Both the position numbers and the translations under genes were made by a program. From Erythrocercus mccallii (taxonomy: Eukaryota > Chordata > Aves > Passeriformes > Dicruridae): a stretch of 64,000 nucleotides of DNA. The DNA is taken from assembly GCA_013397435.1 (NCBI GenBank), contig VZRG01002295.1, positions 8,617 to 72,616 on the forward strand, read 5' to 3'. Shown here one piece after another: positions 1 to 12,849 of the stretch; the first letter of the stretch is position 1, and each line of letters begins with the position of its first letter. Under the pieces are notes generated by a model. The model was not told where the DNA came from, ran no database searches, and saw only the letters and a list, made by a program, of their open reading frames with translations.

Positions 1-3000
1 CTGTCAGAGCTCACTGCGGGTTCAGACTCTCAGCTCCATCCCTGTGGGTCCCCACCTGCCCTCCCATCTCCAGCACGAGCATCATCCAGAAAAACATTTC
101 TCCCCTACACCCACAGCAGCTTTTATAAAACAATCTACGCTTCTTTTAGTATTATTTTAACATAACTTTAAGTCACCTGCTTTTTTTCCTCCTCTTTTTT
201 TTCCCCTCCCCATGCTTTTTCTGCTGAAGAAGTGGAAATGAGCTGCTGGTTGAGTGGAATTCTTTATGCTTTACCCAGAAAAACCTTTAAAACCTGAGAC
301 AAGGCACATGCTGCAGCGACCAGGGGAACAGAAGCTCATCTCTTCCTGGTGACCAGCTCCCTTGTACTGTCACGCTAACAGGAAGAAATATGCAGTCACC
401 CTTGCTGCATATTCTGGCAGGGTTATTGTCAACTTATTATTTTTTGACTCAGAGCCAAAAACGAAGGGCATTTGCATCTTGCAATTTTGCTGTTTGCTTG
501 TCTTGCTTATGTTGCTGGAAATGACCTACAAGGAGTCAACAGCAGGCAGCTAGGACAACACAGGAGTGGAAAAGAGATGAAGCTGGGAAGTTCATATCTC
601 ACCCTGAAAAATCCCACAATATTTAGTTAGTGAGAAGAGGGCAATTAAAAAGCACATGGATGTTACATCTATAGATTTATTCTGATTTTTCCAGGGTTTG
701 TGGCATAAGAGAGCACATATGGGATTTGGATTTTCCCCTGAAAAAAAAAAAACAACCACATAATTAAAATAAATATAGCAACCAGATGCTAGACCTGTAC
801 ATGGAGATGACTCTCACTAACATGCAGTCAATGCAGAAAAAAGGAACCACCTTGCTTATTTTCCTTTGTTTTATCTTATACCCTATCTTAACAAAATTGT
901 TTTGCATCTTAAAATCTGAGGATACTTTATTGGAAGAATTTACATGGATGTGATAATGAAATGACACAAATATAATTTACTGTAAGTGGCACTGAATTAT
1001 ATAAGTAAGGAAAGGTGAGGATTTTTGTGAAATACTGCTTGTCACAAAAAAAAAAAAAGAAAAAAGAAGAAAAAAAGAAAATGCTGTAAGAATAATATCT
1101 TCTTAAAGGCAGTTTTGCATAATTGCTCTGTACATCTGACAGGGCTGGAATATACTTTTTCTTTTAGGTGTCAAAGCTTCAGCAGTGACTGAAAGAGTGA
1201 TGCACTCTGCAGTCTTTGGTGCAATGCCTGGTGCATTACGCTCACTCTGTGAGACACCTCCTCTCTGCTCATGAAATGGTTAATTTTCAAAGATAAGAAG
1301 AGTTGCTGTACAGCAATCAAATGGAAGCTAATGCACACCTAAGGCTGCAGGCAGCAGCTCTCCAAGCTGCTGGCATCACACGAAGAGTGGGGGTGAAAAA
1401 AAAGAAATAAAAGAAACCTGAATGTTAAATGTGTGAACAAAATATCCTCCATCCACAAACCTCTGCTACGGTGACAATGAAACTTTACACACGTGTTGGT
1501 GTTGGCCCACAGACTTCCAGCAGGATTGTAGGCACCAGAGCACCCACACAAAAGAAGAGGGAAAAAAGCCTGGCTTTGCAAGAGGGGGGTTCCTTCTCAC
1601 CTGTCTCCTTCACAGGAACAATCTTATCAAAGTCCCTGGAGTTTTTTTCCTGCATGCAGGCAGAGGGACTTGATGGAGGAGGAGAGCAATGAGGACAGGC
1701 AGCCTGCAAATTATGTGGGTGCAGAGAGAGAGCCAGCCCCGACTCCCTGCAGGGCTGGGATGCACTGAGGCACCAACATGCTGGGATGCACTGAGGCACC
1801 TTGAACTTCCTTTGCTTCACTGCATTCAGAGGCTCTAGGAAAGCAAAAGCAGAATCCAAGCACTGCAAACACTCTTTGAGTGTTCTAACCCCCTGTTATC
1901 AGTAAATCTCTTCTTGAAATGTCTGATGTCACCAAGAGTCCCTTTCCAGGTCGCTGTGGTTGTCCCCTTGTGCCATGACCCACCAAAAGCCAGTGATGCT
2001 TTGGTGACCTTTGTCTCAAGGTCACAGTTTTATGAACCTGGCTAATGTGTTTCTTATTCCTCTTCTTCTGAACACTTTTCTGGTGACAGCCCTGGAAGGC
2101 AGCCTTACACTGCCGCTGTCTTTTGGGATTCATCTAGAGGATTTTTCAGGTTGGGTTGCTTTTCCCAGGGTATAGAGTTCGTGCTGGATGGCATCTTACC
2201 GGGTAACATCATTGTGAGGCAGGTTCCATCCTCTGCTCCAGGTTTGAAAACAACTGGGAGCAGGAAGCAGTGAGAGGCTGCTAAACAAGGCTCTCACACC
2301 TAATTATCATCAGGCAAAATTAAATAAAAGAGAAATGTTTATGCAGTCGGTAATTACTGAGCACAACATTCGGGGAGCAGCTTGGGCAGATCCCTCTGGC
2401 CGATGCAGAGGCTCCGTAGGAGAAACAGACAAAGTTTTCTGTTCTGTTCTTCCATGAACAACTCTCTGTACCCTCCACTTTGTGATTATTTATTTCTGAG
2501 GTGAGTAATTACCAACTGTAGAGAGAAAGCTGCTGCAGTGTGAAGTGCAGTGAAGTTCTGAGGGGCGGGAGGGAGGCACGCACGGACACCAATGTCAACC
2601 AAGGCCACCTGCAGCTATAGGAGTTCTCCTAAAGACAGGCGAGCCCAAAAATGGGACCAAAATGAGGGAGCACAGCGTGTTTGTCCCTTCTAGAGCCAAT
2701 GGGAGGCTAAAATGCCTGCTCCACCCAAGGGGCAGGGATGCTGAAGCATCCCAAAGGATTTTCCCTGCCCCTTAAGTGGAGCAGGAAGGCAATTTACACT
2801 CGGTGCACACAGCCACAGCTGTCCTCAAAGGGGTCCCACCCCCCCAGCTGGCGAAAGCACGGTCACACACTGGTCATTGTAAAACACACCATCCGTGAGT
2901 GTCCCTTCCAAAAATAGCAAATCAGAGGAGCAGCACCTTATCTGCCCACAGGCGTGTTCCTGGGTGGCTCCCTGGGGAGGAGGCACCAGCACCAGCTTTG

Positions 3001-5150
3001 CAGGCAGCCCCCAGACACCCATCACTGACTCAGCAACTTCAGGCAGCAGAAAAAAAAATGATTCCAGGAGGTTAAATTGATTGCCAAGGAGGTCCAGCAA
3101 ACCTGACAGCATCCGAGTGGCTCAACTTCATTTAAGTTATTTCAAGGCAATTCCAGGAGGGCAAAGAGGAGAGCGGCACAGGGAGACACCGATGGCCAGC
3201 CTGTTCTTAAAGAGCACAGCTGCATTTTCTGAGGTCATTCTCTTTTCTACCCCTTCTTCAAGGAATAAAATTTCTTGCAGAATGAAACCGTTTTCTTTTC
3301 TGGTTGGTTTTTTATTTTTCCCCTTATTTTTAATGCCTGGGTGGCTGCCGAGGAGGGCAGGAGCTGGCCCAGTGTGCAAGCTCTGAATCAGGGAAGCAGG
3401 AGCAGCACTGGGTGACTGCATTTCAGGAGGCTAAGGCATAGCCCACACGCAATTTCACAAGCACTACAATTAACTATTGCACTGTTGGGTGCCAAATAAA
3501 TTACCTGAGTGGCTGCTCCGAGGCACTTAGGCTGTGGAGCAAACAGATGATGTACTATTCACCAGATATTTTCATAAGTAGGAGATAAGAGGGGCTGGAG
3601 GAGAGCAAATCAATGTCTTTTTTAGATCTATGGTGCTTGAAGCATCTGTCAATGGTGAAGAGTAAATATTTACTTTTCAACATAAAGTCCATATAATCAC
3701 TTTTCTATCAGTCACTTACTGCTCCTGAGTGTTTCTTACTACAATGTTGATATTTGCATTAGCTACTTACCCTGGCTCTGAGATTCATACAGTTGTCAAC
3801 TGCATTTAGACTTCAGCTGAAAATCCCCAGGTCCTGTACCACAGCTGCTGCAATTGCTAATGGCAATTGAAAAGAAAAAGTGGTGATATTTCCTACAGCA
3901 AATGGCAGGCAGAGATAAAGACAGAGCTATGGCATGAAGGTTATAATGATAGGCTCCCTTGTGCTTATTAAATTAGGGGTCCCACTGGATTCACAGTGTG
4001 CAGTTGTGGGCAGGACATGGTTGGGAAAACTTAAATTTGGAGAAAGGAAATGTTATTAAGCCCATTTCATTGCTGGGATAACTGAGGCACAGAAGCTGAA
4101 AGTGACCTTGCTCAAGGTCAGAGACAGAATCGTCTCAAAGATTGAGAAACTGAACCCAAGTCTAAAAGCTGGGGGATCTGCAAATTGCCACAGGACCATT
4201 TCTGCTCCTTGTACACTCAGGACTGACAGGAGATCACCTGTGCAAATGCTTTCAGGTAGATGGAGAGAAGCAGCAACATTGTTAACCTGAGCAATAACCA
4301 GGGCTCAGTGTGGTCCAGATGGGGAGGAGGGAGCCACAGCCAGCATCCAGCACGGCCAATGGCCAGGAGTGGACACTGCTTCAGCAAAGGGACCACACTC
4401 AAAGACACCCAAGGAGTCAATTTAAAAATTTCAAAAACTGATCCAAATATCCTGCAAAAATCCTTGAACAGCAACTCCCATCTCAACCATTGGAAATTGC
4501 TTCTCACACTTTGCAAGCAGAGGGAGAACCAAGAACTGGTGGCATAGCTGGGGTGGGACAGAGGCATGGGGTGCCCAGCTGGGTGTGACTGTCTATTGTG
4601 ACACCGACTTCACACTCCTAGGGGGTTTATTCCCAGTGTTTTGGAATAGACAGAGTGAACCAGGGGGGCCTGGTGCATTTTCAGGGCCAGGTTGTGATTG
4701 TATAAGGCTGTGGTGTAAGATGCATGATGCCCCTGGGCCTCAAGGCTTTCCTTTTTTCTCATTTTTTACAGCACAGAGAGGAAGTGAAGGTTTGCCTGAA
4801 GGGTGGGTGCTTATGGGAAGTCTCAGCACAGCTCTGCTTTGCCCTCTTCTGCTCCAGCACCCAGAGAGCTCCCCCAGCATCATCCAAACAGCAGGGCTGG
4901 GAATCCAGGAGAAATGAACCCTGCCCGTGGCTAATGGACAAGGTTAATTCTGAAACTTTTGAGAAAAAAAAACCTCAAGATCTCCGCCAAAGAAATAAAC
5001 ATGGTTCATGGTTAAACAGGTCCCAACAATAAGCTGTGGGACATTAATCTCAGCCTACACCTCTCCTGGCCCTGCTCCTGTGTACGAAATGCTGCGGGCC
5101 AGATTCTGGCTGAGTTACTCCTGCTCACTCCCACCCCGCTTTACAAGCAG
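1..5150. other. Intergenic, no gene recognised
   Basis: Mostly AT-rich unique sequence with purine- or T-rich simple stretches (176-202, 1046-1080). A 20-bp direct repeat is at 1755-1800. The stretch 3.43-3.76 kb is AT-rich, has a GATA site (AGATAA near 3583) and looks like non-coding sequence under constraint, which is an impression only. None of the short open frames resembles a known protein. Confidence 0.6.
1755..1800. repeat. Direct repeat of a 20-bp unit
   Basis: CTGGGATGCACTGAGGCACC occurs at 1755-1774 and again, exactly, at 1781-1800, with a 6-bp spacer. It is a recent small duplication with no further copies. Confidence 0.95.
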
Positions 5151-5649
5151 TAATTCAAGTTGATGGAGCTCTTCACACAAAGAGCTGCTTCTCAGTGTGC
5201 AGGTGGCAGGACGAGGCCGGCAGATCAGCATTTCGTGCCTGCCCGCTGCTTCCCCCTTCTCTTCCCCCTCTCCCCGCATCCTTCCCGCAGCGAGTGGTCA
5301 GCGTTCTCACCGCCCCGGCGTGTTGACATGCCAGAAATATCTCTGCTTCACTGCCTGTGCACTTGGAAGTCTTTTGCTGCTCTCTCACCTCTCCATGAGA
5401 GAGACACATTCATCTGTCAGCTTATCGGAGGAATTTCCAACAATCTGTGGCAATGCTACAAGTCTCAATCTTGCTGTAAGTACCTAAAGCCAATTAGCAT
5501 ACAAGATGTTTCCCTCTCACATAGTGCACCACTGGCCTAAGGGCTTTCTTTTTTTTTTCTTTCTTTTTTTTTTTTTCTTTTCCTGTACTTCAGGTTTTTG
5601 GTTTTTTTCCTTTTTTATTTATTTTTTCCCCTTTTTTTTTCAGGGCTGA

Positions 5650-6250
5650 TAGCTGTTGAAGCGCACAGCGGCATCCTCCCAGCACAGACGGGGAATGGGA
5701 GAGGATCCAAATGGATCAGCGAGGGCTCACGTTCTCCTGATGAATCCCTCAGTTTCTCAGCGGGTGCCAGAGGGATGTGGGGAGCCGGGGGGGGATCCCG
5801 CTGCCCGGAAGGAGGCGGGGACCGGGAGATTCCCATTCCCGGTGGTTGCGGGGGGGCGGAGGATCCCGCTCAGCCTGGAGCAGAGGGATGCAGGGGATTC
5901 CCGCTGCGGGGGGATGCGGGCGATGGAGGGGCTCGCACCGCCCGGAGGGTTCGGGCGCTGCGGGGCAGGGCGATGCCGCGGCCGGGCTCGGAGGGATGCG
6001 GGATGCTGGGGAAGCGCTGCCGCTGCCCGGGGCCGGCTGCAGCTGCTGTTTCCCACGAGTGCCCTCTCCTGGAAAAGGCTCCTCTCCACGCGTGCCCGCC
6101 CCGGGCACAATGACGGAGGATGCCGAGGTTTAAGCGCGGTGAAGTTTCGCGTTTCCTCCCCCTCCCCGTTCCCTCTGGCCCGTGCGCGCACAGCTCGGTG
6201 CCAGAAATCCCGCCGGTGGTACTTCTCTCCAGCCGAACCCTCACACTTAT
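5650..6250. promoter_or_regulatory. Orphan CpG island about 42 kb upstream of GATA5
   Basis: About 600 bp of very GC-rich, CpG-dense DNA stands alone in AT-rich surroundings. It follows a long pyrimidine tract (5549-5642) that ends TTTCAG and would serve as a 3' splice site on the plus strand. A perfect kappa-B type site, GGGGATTCCC, is at 5893-5902. All frames are open on both strands because of composition. Most avian CpG islands mark promoters, so an unannotated transcript could start here; no product is recognised. Confidence 0.65.
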
Positions 6251-6399
6251 TTTGGGGCATAATTAATCCTTTTGGCGTGCCAGCTTTCTCCTGCCAACGG
6301 AGCCCAAACGCTGTTTCGGAGGGGGTGTCCTTGCCCGTGTGCTGTCAGCTGGGTGATGGCCAACAAAACCTTTGTCCTTGCTGTCAGACATCCAGCACT

Positions 6400-9300
6400 C
6401 CCTGAGCATCCTAAAGGATGAGGGACACCTACATTCCACATTCCTGGGTGGTTTATTTGGAATAGATCCATGCGTTTCCCAAAGAATGGATTTAAAGGCT
6501 GAAAGCTGCTGCAGCAAAGCTGGCCCGCAGCCCTGCGGGGTGTTTCTCACAGCCCTGAGGATGTTTCTCATCCTCCTCTGAAAGCGAAGCTCTGATATGG
6601 AGCACTGCTCCAGGAGTTGTTTCCATATGGATGAGGATTGGGATATTCTTTGCACCTCTTCCCTGTAAGAACCTCTCCCTTCCTACCTGTGTCACCAGTC
6701 AAAGCATTCCAGGACAGTGAATCTTTAAAAAAACCCCTTTTCTTTGAAGCTGGGGCATAAGCGCCTTTACCATGGTTCCATCAATAGTTATTCCTACAAG
6801 CAATTAAAGCACCCAGTGAACCAGTGGCTGCTCAGGAGACAAAGGTCCTTCCCACCACGACATCCTTGCAGATGAACCAGTTAAGAGGAACTCAGGCCAA
6901 TCTATTTCTTGATAGATAATGATGTGAGTTCTCACCAGGGATCTGTAATTTTCTGTTGATGAAAACCTGCCTTCTCTGATTTGCGGGGTTATCTGTCTTT
7001 CTCAACTTCAGGCTCTTGCCAAACTCGCAGGCAGCCCTGTGAAAGTGCTGTGTCCCACAAGAGCCATGTATTTTAATATGATGTAGTTTTCTTTGCCCTG
7101 GAACCAGGATCAGTTCTCCATGCTGACAATCCATAAAAGACCTAATGACCCGTCTGAGGAACATTAACCAGCGCTGTGGCCATTCCAGGCAGAGTGTTTG
7201 TTTGTTCTTTGCCCTCCTGCTTGGGAGTGTAATTTCTGAAGAGGATCTTTGGGGGTGAGTTGGATCTTCAGAGATCTTTTAGTGTTGAATAACTAAAAAT
7301 CAGGCTGAAGGGTGGCTTAGGCTTTACTTTTAAAAGCCTTATTTATCAAGCCAAGCTTTGTTAAGAGCTGCAGTGTCCTCCAGCAGGGTCAGCAGTCTGC
7401 AACAGCCTCCACATACCCTAAAAAGTGAATTTTTCAGGCAGAAACACATTATTGCTTTTGCCAAGATCTTGAAAAAGTGACTGCTAATTTAAAGGAATTT
7501 TTGTCTTCTAACTTAATTGTATCTGCTTATAATTTAGTGCCTTATAAAAGAGAACTATTTACACCTTGCTGTATTTCATGATCTATAGTTAACATTTGTG
7601 TTTAGCTGGGAATTACGACCGTTTGGTCTCTGAGAAACGACTGAAAATATTTAAATGCCAAAGGAATCTTTTGAGGTCAGGGCTTTTCTGCACTGCTGGG
7701 TGTGAAGGTGGGACAGAGAGGATCTCCACCATCACCACCACCAGTGCAGAGGGGAGGGCTGAACTTGCAGGGGAAGGTTTGATCCTTGCCACCCCACCCA
7801 CAGCCAAGGTGGTTTCTGGACTCTTTTTTCCTGCCAGCTCATTTTTGGCTGCTGCCAAAGGGCTTTGCCATCAAAAAGGTTTCTCACTGGCAGCCTGAAG
7901 TGCTGGTCAGGGTGTTGAAGCCCCGAGTGTCCCAGCTGAGAACTGAGGAGATCTCACCTGTGATCATCCCCAAACTCTTGGCATTTTACAGCCAGAACCA
8001 AGACAAAAGGCTTTTGCATCAATCCCCCAAGATCTTTCCTCTCTGCCTCTGAAACAGGCTTAAATTCTATTTGTTCAGGTGCTTGTGACTCCTCCAGCCT
8101 TCAAGAGTCCTGGTAGACACTGAAGATCTTCGTTTTTTAATTTTCCCTTTTATTCCCCTTCTTTTTCTTTTTTTTACTTATTTTTTTTTTTACCCTTGGA
8201 GTGCCCTAATTATACAGAGCATTGATTTTACAATGCATTCATGGATTGATTGTACTGCCATGCTCCTCCCACAGGAAACAGCTTGCACACAAGCACTTTT
8301 TGATCTCTCCAAAGTATTCCCTAAGGTGAATCAATGGCTCTTGCATCTTGTCTCTTGCTTTAGTCTAGGGGAAGCTGGAGATATCTTGCTACTGAAATGA
8401 GCTTCAAGAAAAATATTGGAAGGCAGAAAAAGAGAAAGAAAATGATTCACTTCTTCCTGCCCAAAAAAGATTGTCTCATGTACAGCAAAATATGCTCTTG
8501 TTAGCATAATGTTCTCATCCAGCTCAGCCAACTGCAATCTTGGAGAATGCATGGGAACTTCCATATAATTATCTTTAATAAACTGGCCAAGATAAAAGTA
8601 ATGATATCTTAAGACACATAGTGCATAATAAAATATATATCTATATAAAAGCCTATCTATATCCATGAAATGACATGCTAAAATGAGGAGAAAGAGGCAA
8701 TTTATATGTTTTATGGCTTTGGCACCTCTGTAACAGAGATCTTGGATTCAACACTGCTAACCAGAAAAACTTTTTAAAAGGGACCATCTCTTTTAGCCTA
8801 AATGGAGGGAATTAGCTCCCGTTCCTAGTGATTCCCTGTGAACAGGGTAATGGATTAGACTCAGATTCAGGTTGAAGGCTCTAATCTCTGTGTTTTAATG
8901 ACTGTACCTGCCACCAGCCACAGCCACAGTCTTGTTCCAAACCCCAAATCCATGGAAATCCCCAGGAACGTCCAACCTTTTTTGCATCCAATGCAACCAG
9001 ATTTAGGAAAAAAAGAAAAAAAAACAAAACCCCAAAAACTTGACCTTGAGAAAATCTTCCCAGATTACGGATTAATTCAGAATTAGCGCTGAGAGTTTTG
9101 CTGGTTATTAAGGGGGTGATTCCTGCTGCCAAAAGCTTCCTCTAAAGAGTTTGATTTCCTCATAGGTTAATCCTGGCGAGCGCACTCCTGCCCATTAGGA
9201 TGCTCGGTATTAATTTCAATCTGCACAGGGTTCATTTCAGCGGGCTCTGCTGAGAGCTCCGCTGATTGCAGTGCTTAATTACCAGCTGAATATCATCTCT

Positions 9301-9700
9301 TTAGCGTGTGGTGGCATCGTGCCAGCCCCTGAGGGGTCTGGAGCCCTGAGTAGGACCCCAGAGCACTCAGGGATCCTCACTCCACCCCAGCACCGCAGCC
9401 CCTGCCAAAACTGACCGTAAGTTTTGTGCTTCCCTTTACTCAGCAGTTTCCTGAGGAAAAGCTGGTAGGACAGAGAGGAGGAGGAGGAGGAGGAGGCAGA
9501 TTCCTCTTGTTCAGCAGCTCACCAGGGTCCAGCCTGGAGCTGGAGGATGCCAAATAGCAATTTTTAATCTGGGTCTGCCCAAGGTTATGATGCTCTGCCC
9601 ACCCCTCCCTGCCATGCTGCCTCCAAACCCTGCATTGCAGCACAATGTTGGGTTTCTCCATCAGTTTTCAGGAGCACGAGCACCCACCCTTGGAGCACTG
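6400..9700. other. Intergenic, no gene recognised
   Basis: AT-rich unique sequence. Simple stretches are at 8155-8192 (T-rich), 8627-8662 (AT-rich) and 9008-9035 (A-rich). An (AGG)8 run is at 9476-9499. The segment 9.16-9.33 kb has homeodomain-like TTAATT/TAATTA motifs. No coding exon was recognised. Confidence 0.6.
9476..9499. repeat. (AGG)8 trinucleotide microsatellite
   Basis: Eight uninterrupted AGG units. On the minus strand they read as a proline run in a false ORF. Confidence 0.95.
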
Positions 9701-9749
9701 CTGTGCAGGTGTGTAGGTGCATGCAGAACGTGCTGTTATTTGTAATAGA

Positions 9750-10140
9750 TATATATATATATGCATATGAAATATAAAAGCAGGTTATTTCTTACTTGGC
9801 GTGCTGAAGGCTCCGATTGCTGGTTATATGAAATATTTAGATCATGCACAAAAGATAACTCACGAGATATAATGTTGATGTACGATGGGAAGCTAGTCTT
9901 TATTATCACAGGTGTAAATTTTCACACCTCTGTTATCAATTTTGCAATTATAACTGGGTTTCCCGGTAAAATAATTTACTACTCACTACCATATAGGATG
10001 AAGAAAATGATCATTTATCCACCTTCAACTCAATTAAATATTCATCGTTCCCCAAAAAAGGGGGGGAGAGGATTTAAATCACTTCCAAACTGTTCTCCAG
10101 ATTTTTTTTTTTTAAAGAAGAAGAAGTCTGCCTTATAAAA
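9750..10140. promoter_or_regulatory. Candidate enhancer with T-box pair flanked by GATA sites
   Basis: AGGTGT (9910-9915) and TCACACCT (9922-9929) form an outward-facing pair of T-box half-sites. TTATCA (reverse TGATAA) lies on both sides at 9903-9908 and 9933-9938. The surrounding 400 bp are AT-rich, unique, and contain several more AT-rich homeobox-like motifs. A cardiac or mesendodermal enhancer for GATA5 is plausible. No activity can be shown from sequence alone. Confidence 0.4.
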
Positions 10141-10719
10141 AGCATAGATTAGATGCAAAAAAAGACAATAGGTGCCTAATACATCCAGGGATGCGGCACG
10201 GATTTGGCTCATCAGTCATTTGTGTTATGGGAGTCCAAAACAGTAATAAAATCAACACAAATCCAACTTCAGTATGAGAAGAGAGGATGATTCTCGAGTC
10301 AGATGAAAGCAGCATCATTCCAGCTCTGATTAAAGCAAGCAGGTTGTGCTTGTAGAGAGGAGACCATAACAAAGTTTGCTCTTGCTTGTGGTTTTCGGCA
10401 CTGAGCAAACATTACTCATTTTTGCCTCCTTTGGTGACTTAATCTTTCATGCAAGAAATTTGGGATTGCTTTGTAGGTAGAGAATTTTGGTGTTTGGGGT
10501 GCAAAACCTCCCTCATCTCAAAGGGCATTAATCCCTCAGCAGCTTCAGTCTCAGCACCTTTCTCCTCCTGTCCTGTTTTTCTCCTGTCCTGCCTCTGCTC
10601 TGTCAAACCTTCCATCACTCAATCTGTGATTGTCTCGTGGCTCCAAACACGCTCCTGCTGTGGGCTAATTCTCAGTGAGACTTTTATTCCAAAGGCTTCT
10701 CCAACAGCCTGATTATATA

Positions 10720-10920
10720 ATAACAGCTTGCTCATTACCCCGAATATAAATAGTTGAAGTATCCCCCGAGAATGGACACAGCTGGTGGAACTTCCCATAT
10801 TAGCACCGCATTAATATTTATGGCAGCGCTGTGTAAGTATGCAAAATATTGGCGTCCCTCCATGCAAAAGTTTACACATCTGTCATTAATGACTCTGCCC
10901 CAACATCCCAGGCAGGTCGG
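10720..10920. promoter_or_regulatory. Candidate conserved non-coding element
   Basis: An AT-rich unique block with ATTAATATTTATGG, TAATGAC and a CArG-like CCATATTAGC (one base off CC(A/T)6GG). It looks like constrained regulatory sequence, but this is judged by composition only. Confidence 0.25.
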
Positions 10921-11089
10921 GGAGCAGCAGAGGAGAGCCTGAATCCCGACTGAAATTCCCGTGAGGCTGCTCCAGCTCTCACCCAGCATCGTTTTCTCTG
11001 TACCTGAGTCACCCCTGGGTGGCCGGGAGGGATGGGTGCCAGTCCCCCCGTCCCAGCGGTGTCCCCACGCTCCCCGTGGCCACCAGCCG

Positions 11090-11290
11090 ATTTAACGGGG
11101 TTTGTTTTGGCTTATCAAGTGAAATATTAAAGGACGCGATGAGAACCAGCTAATTGTACATATAACCTTTAAGACGTCTCAGACAGGATTCCAGCCTTCA
11201 CCTCGGGTTATAAAGAGAAAGTAATGGGGCCATAAACACACATTTAAGTGTGCCTTTAAAGTTTAAGGAGAGTTTAATTGCGGGCGCTGG
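11090..11290. promoter_or_regulatory. Candidate NKX2/GATA element
   Basis: TTATCA (11112-11117) overlaps a full NKX2-5 type site TCAAGTG (11115-11121). A second NKX2 site, TTAAGTG, is at 11244-11250. A TATA-like TTATAAAG and two TTTAAAG motifs lie between and after them. The combination is typical of cardiac enhancers. Function is inferred. Confidence 0.35.
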
Positions 11291-11299
11291 GGTGCCTGG

Positions 11300-12840
11300 G
11301 AGCAGACCCCAGCACAGGTAGAGTTTCCTCGGGAGACACTCAGCAAGGGCCAGGCTCAGCATCGAGCTCTGAGGCTTTGCCTGCCCCGAGGGGAATTGGT
11401 TTGTGCTAATAAATGTCCCAGCTGCAGGTCAGATTGTAAATGAAAGTGATATTTAATGGCCCAGATCTTCCACTGGTGTAAAGCAGCCCTGTGTGCTGCT
11501 CGCACGGGCTCTGGCTCGATTTAAATCCAGGTATTACTGACCTGTGGGCATGACTTTGGGAAGTTCTTTGGAGCCTGATGCTGCTTTATAGCACTCCCAA
11601 GGACGGAGCAATTGCAAGGAGCCAGTCCCTCCGGGTTCACAGCAGCCTGAGCAGATGCACGGGAACCCCTCAGTGTCTGCCTGCTCACCCCAAGGCAGGT
11701 CCCAGCACCCTGGGAAAAGGAAAATGGAAGAGAGGGAAGGGGAGCTTTATTTTTTTGGTTTTTTTCTCCTCATGGTGTGACTTTTAGTCACGCAAATCAA
11801 AACACAGATGAATTTGTGGCCATCTGCAGAGCTGGTACAGTGCCCCAGGAGGGCTGTGCTGGGCAGCAGTGTGTGTGCCCTTGGGGATGTCACAGGCAGC
11901 AAGAGGGAGCTGTCCCCAGCCTCGTTAAGGCAGTGGGATTCAGCAAAGCATCAAGAAGCAGGAGCTGGGCAGGCTCAGTGACAGCTGCATATGTGATGCT
12001 GCAGAGCAGGGATCAGACAAGCTGCTGGTTTATTACCTTTATTTAATCTAGAAAAAGTTGTCACTGAGGGCGAGTAGAGTAAAAGAAAGCATAACAAAAT
12101 CCAGAACGCTTTTAACAATGACACCCTGGGGCCCCAGTTTGACTTTCCCAGCCTGTTTGCAGCTTGGGTGCCACAAACTCCCACTTGACAACCATCCGAT
12201 GAGCCCTGAGGCCCTGATAACCCTGACTGACCCCTGCAGGGGGACGTGCAGACATCAGTGACATGTCTGATGGAGCTGCAGGAGGACCACCAGCTGAACT
12301 GCCCTCTCAGAGGCTGTGGTGTGCTTGGAGATCAGAACACTCCAGCTGTGCTCCCAAGCTGGTGTCCCACCAAGCTGCTGCCACACCACAGTGCAGCTCT
12401 GAGCTCAGCACTGCTGGTCTGCAGTTTCTCAGGTACTGGTGGGGGTTTGCTCTGCGCCAAAAATCTCCCCCTTTTTTAGAAGAATGGATATCAGCTACAC
12501 AGGCCAGCTGGTGGTCAGCTGCAGGTCTGTGAAGTCAAAGGAAGAGACATCATCCCTTAGTCAATTCCACATTCCCCTCGGAGCCAGCACTGACGGAGCA
12601 ATGGACAGTCTGCTGCCAATTCTACAGACAGCACAGGGGGTCTCCACCTTGGGAACACGGGGAGACACCCACTGAACAGCAAATATTTGGGGAGAATATC
12701 TCACAGAAAGGTGGAGGTTCAGCTGTGCACTGGCAGGCTGTCCCAAGGCCCCTTGAAGTGCAGGGTGATGCAGGATGCAGGTGATGTGACCCTGCACTGG
12801 GATGGGGAGGGGACAGGCACCCAGCCCCAAGAACCTCTGT
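11300..12840. other. Intergenic, no gene recognised
   Basis: Mixed-GC unique sequence with a T-rich stretch at about 11749-11768. Several overlapping short open frames exist (70-99 codons), none recognisable. Confidence 0.55.
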
Positions 12841-12849
12841 CCTCTCCGG

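Noticed and set aside
1194..1248. Imperfect hairpin (AGAGTGA/TCACTCT and TGCAC/GTGCA arms)
   Set aside because: The stem is short, with a 6-nt one-sided bulge and a 25-nt loop. It lacks the long near-perfect stem of a miRNA precursor.
5656..6405. 249-codon plus-strand ORF, with others of 119-171 codons on both strands
   Set aside because: All frames of this CpG island are open because stop codons are AT-rich. The peptides are low-complexity Arg/Gly/Pro/Ala with no recognised motif.
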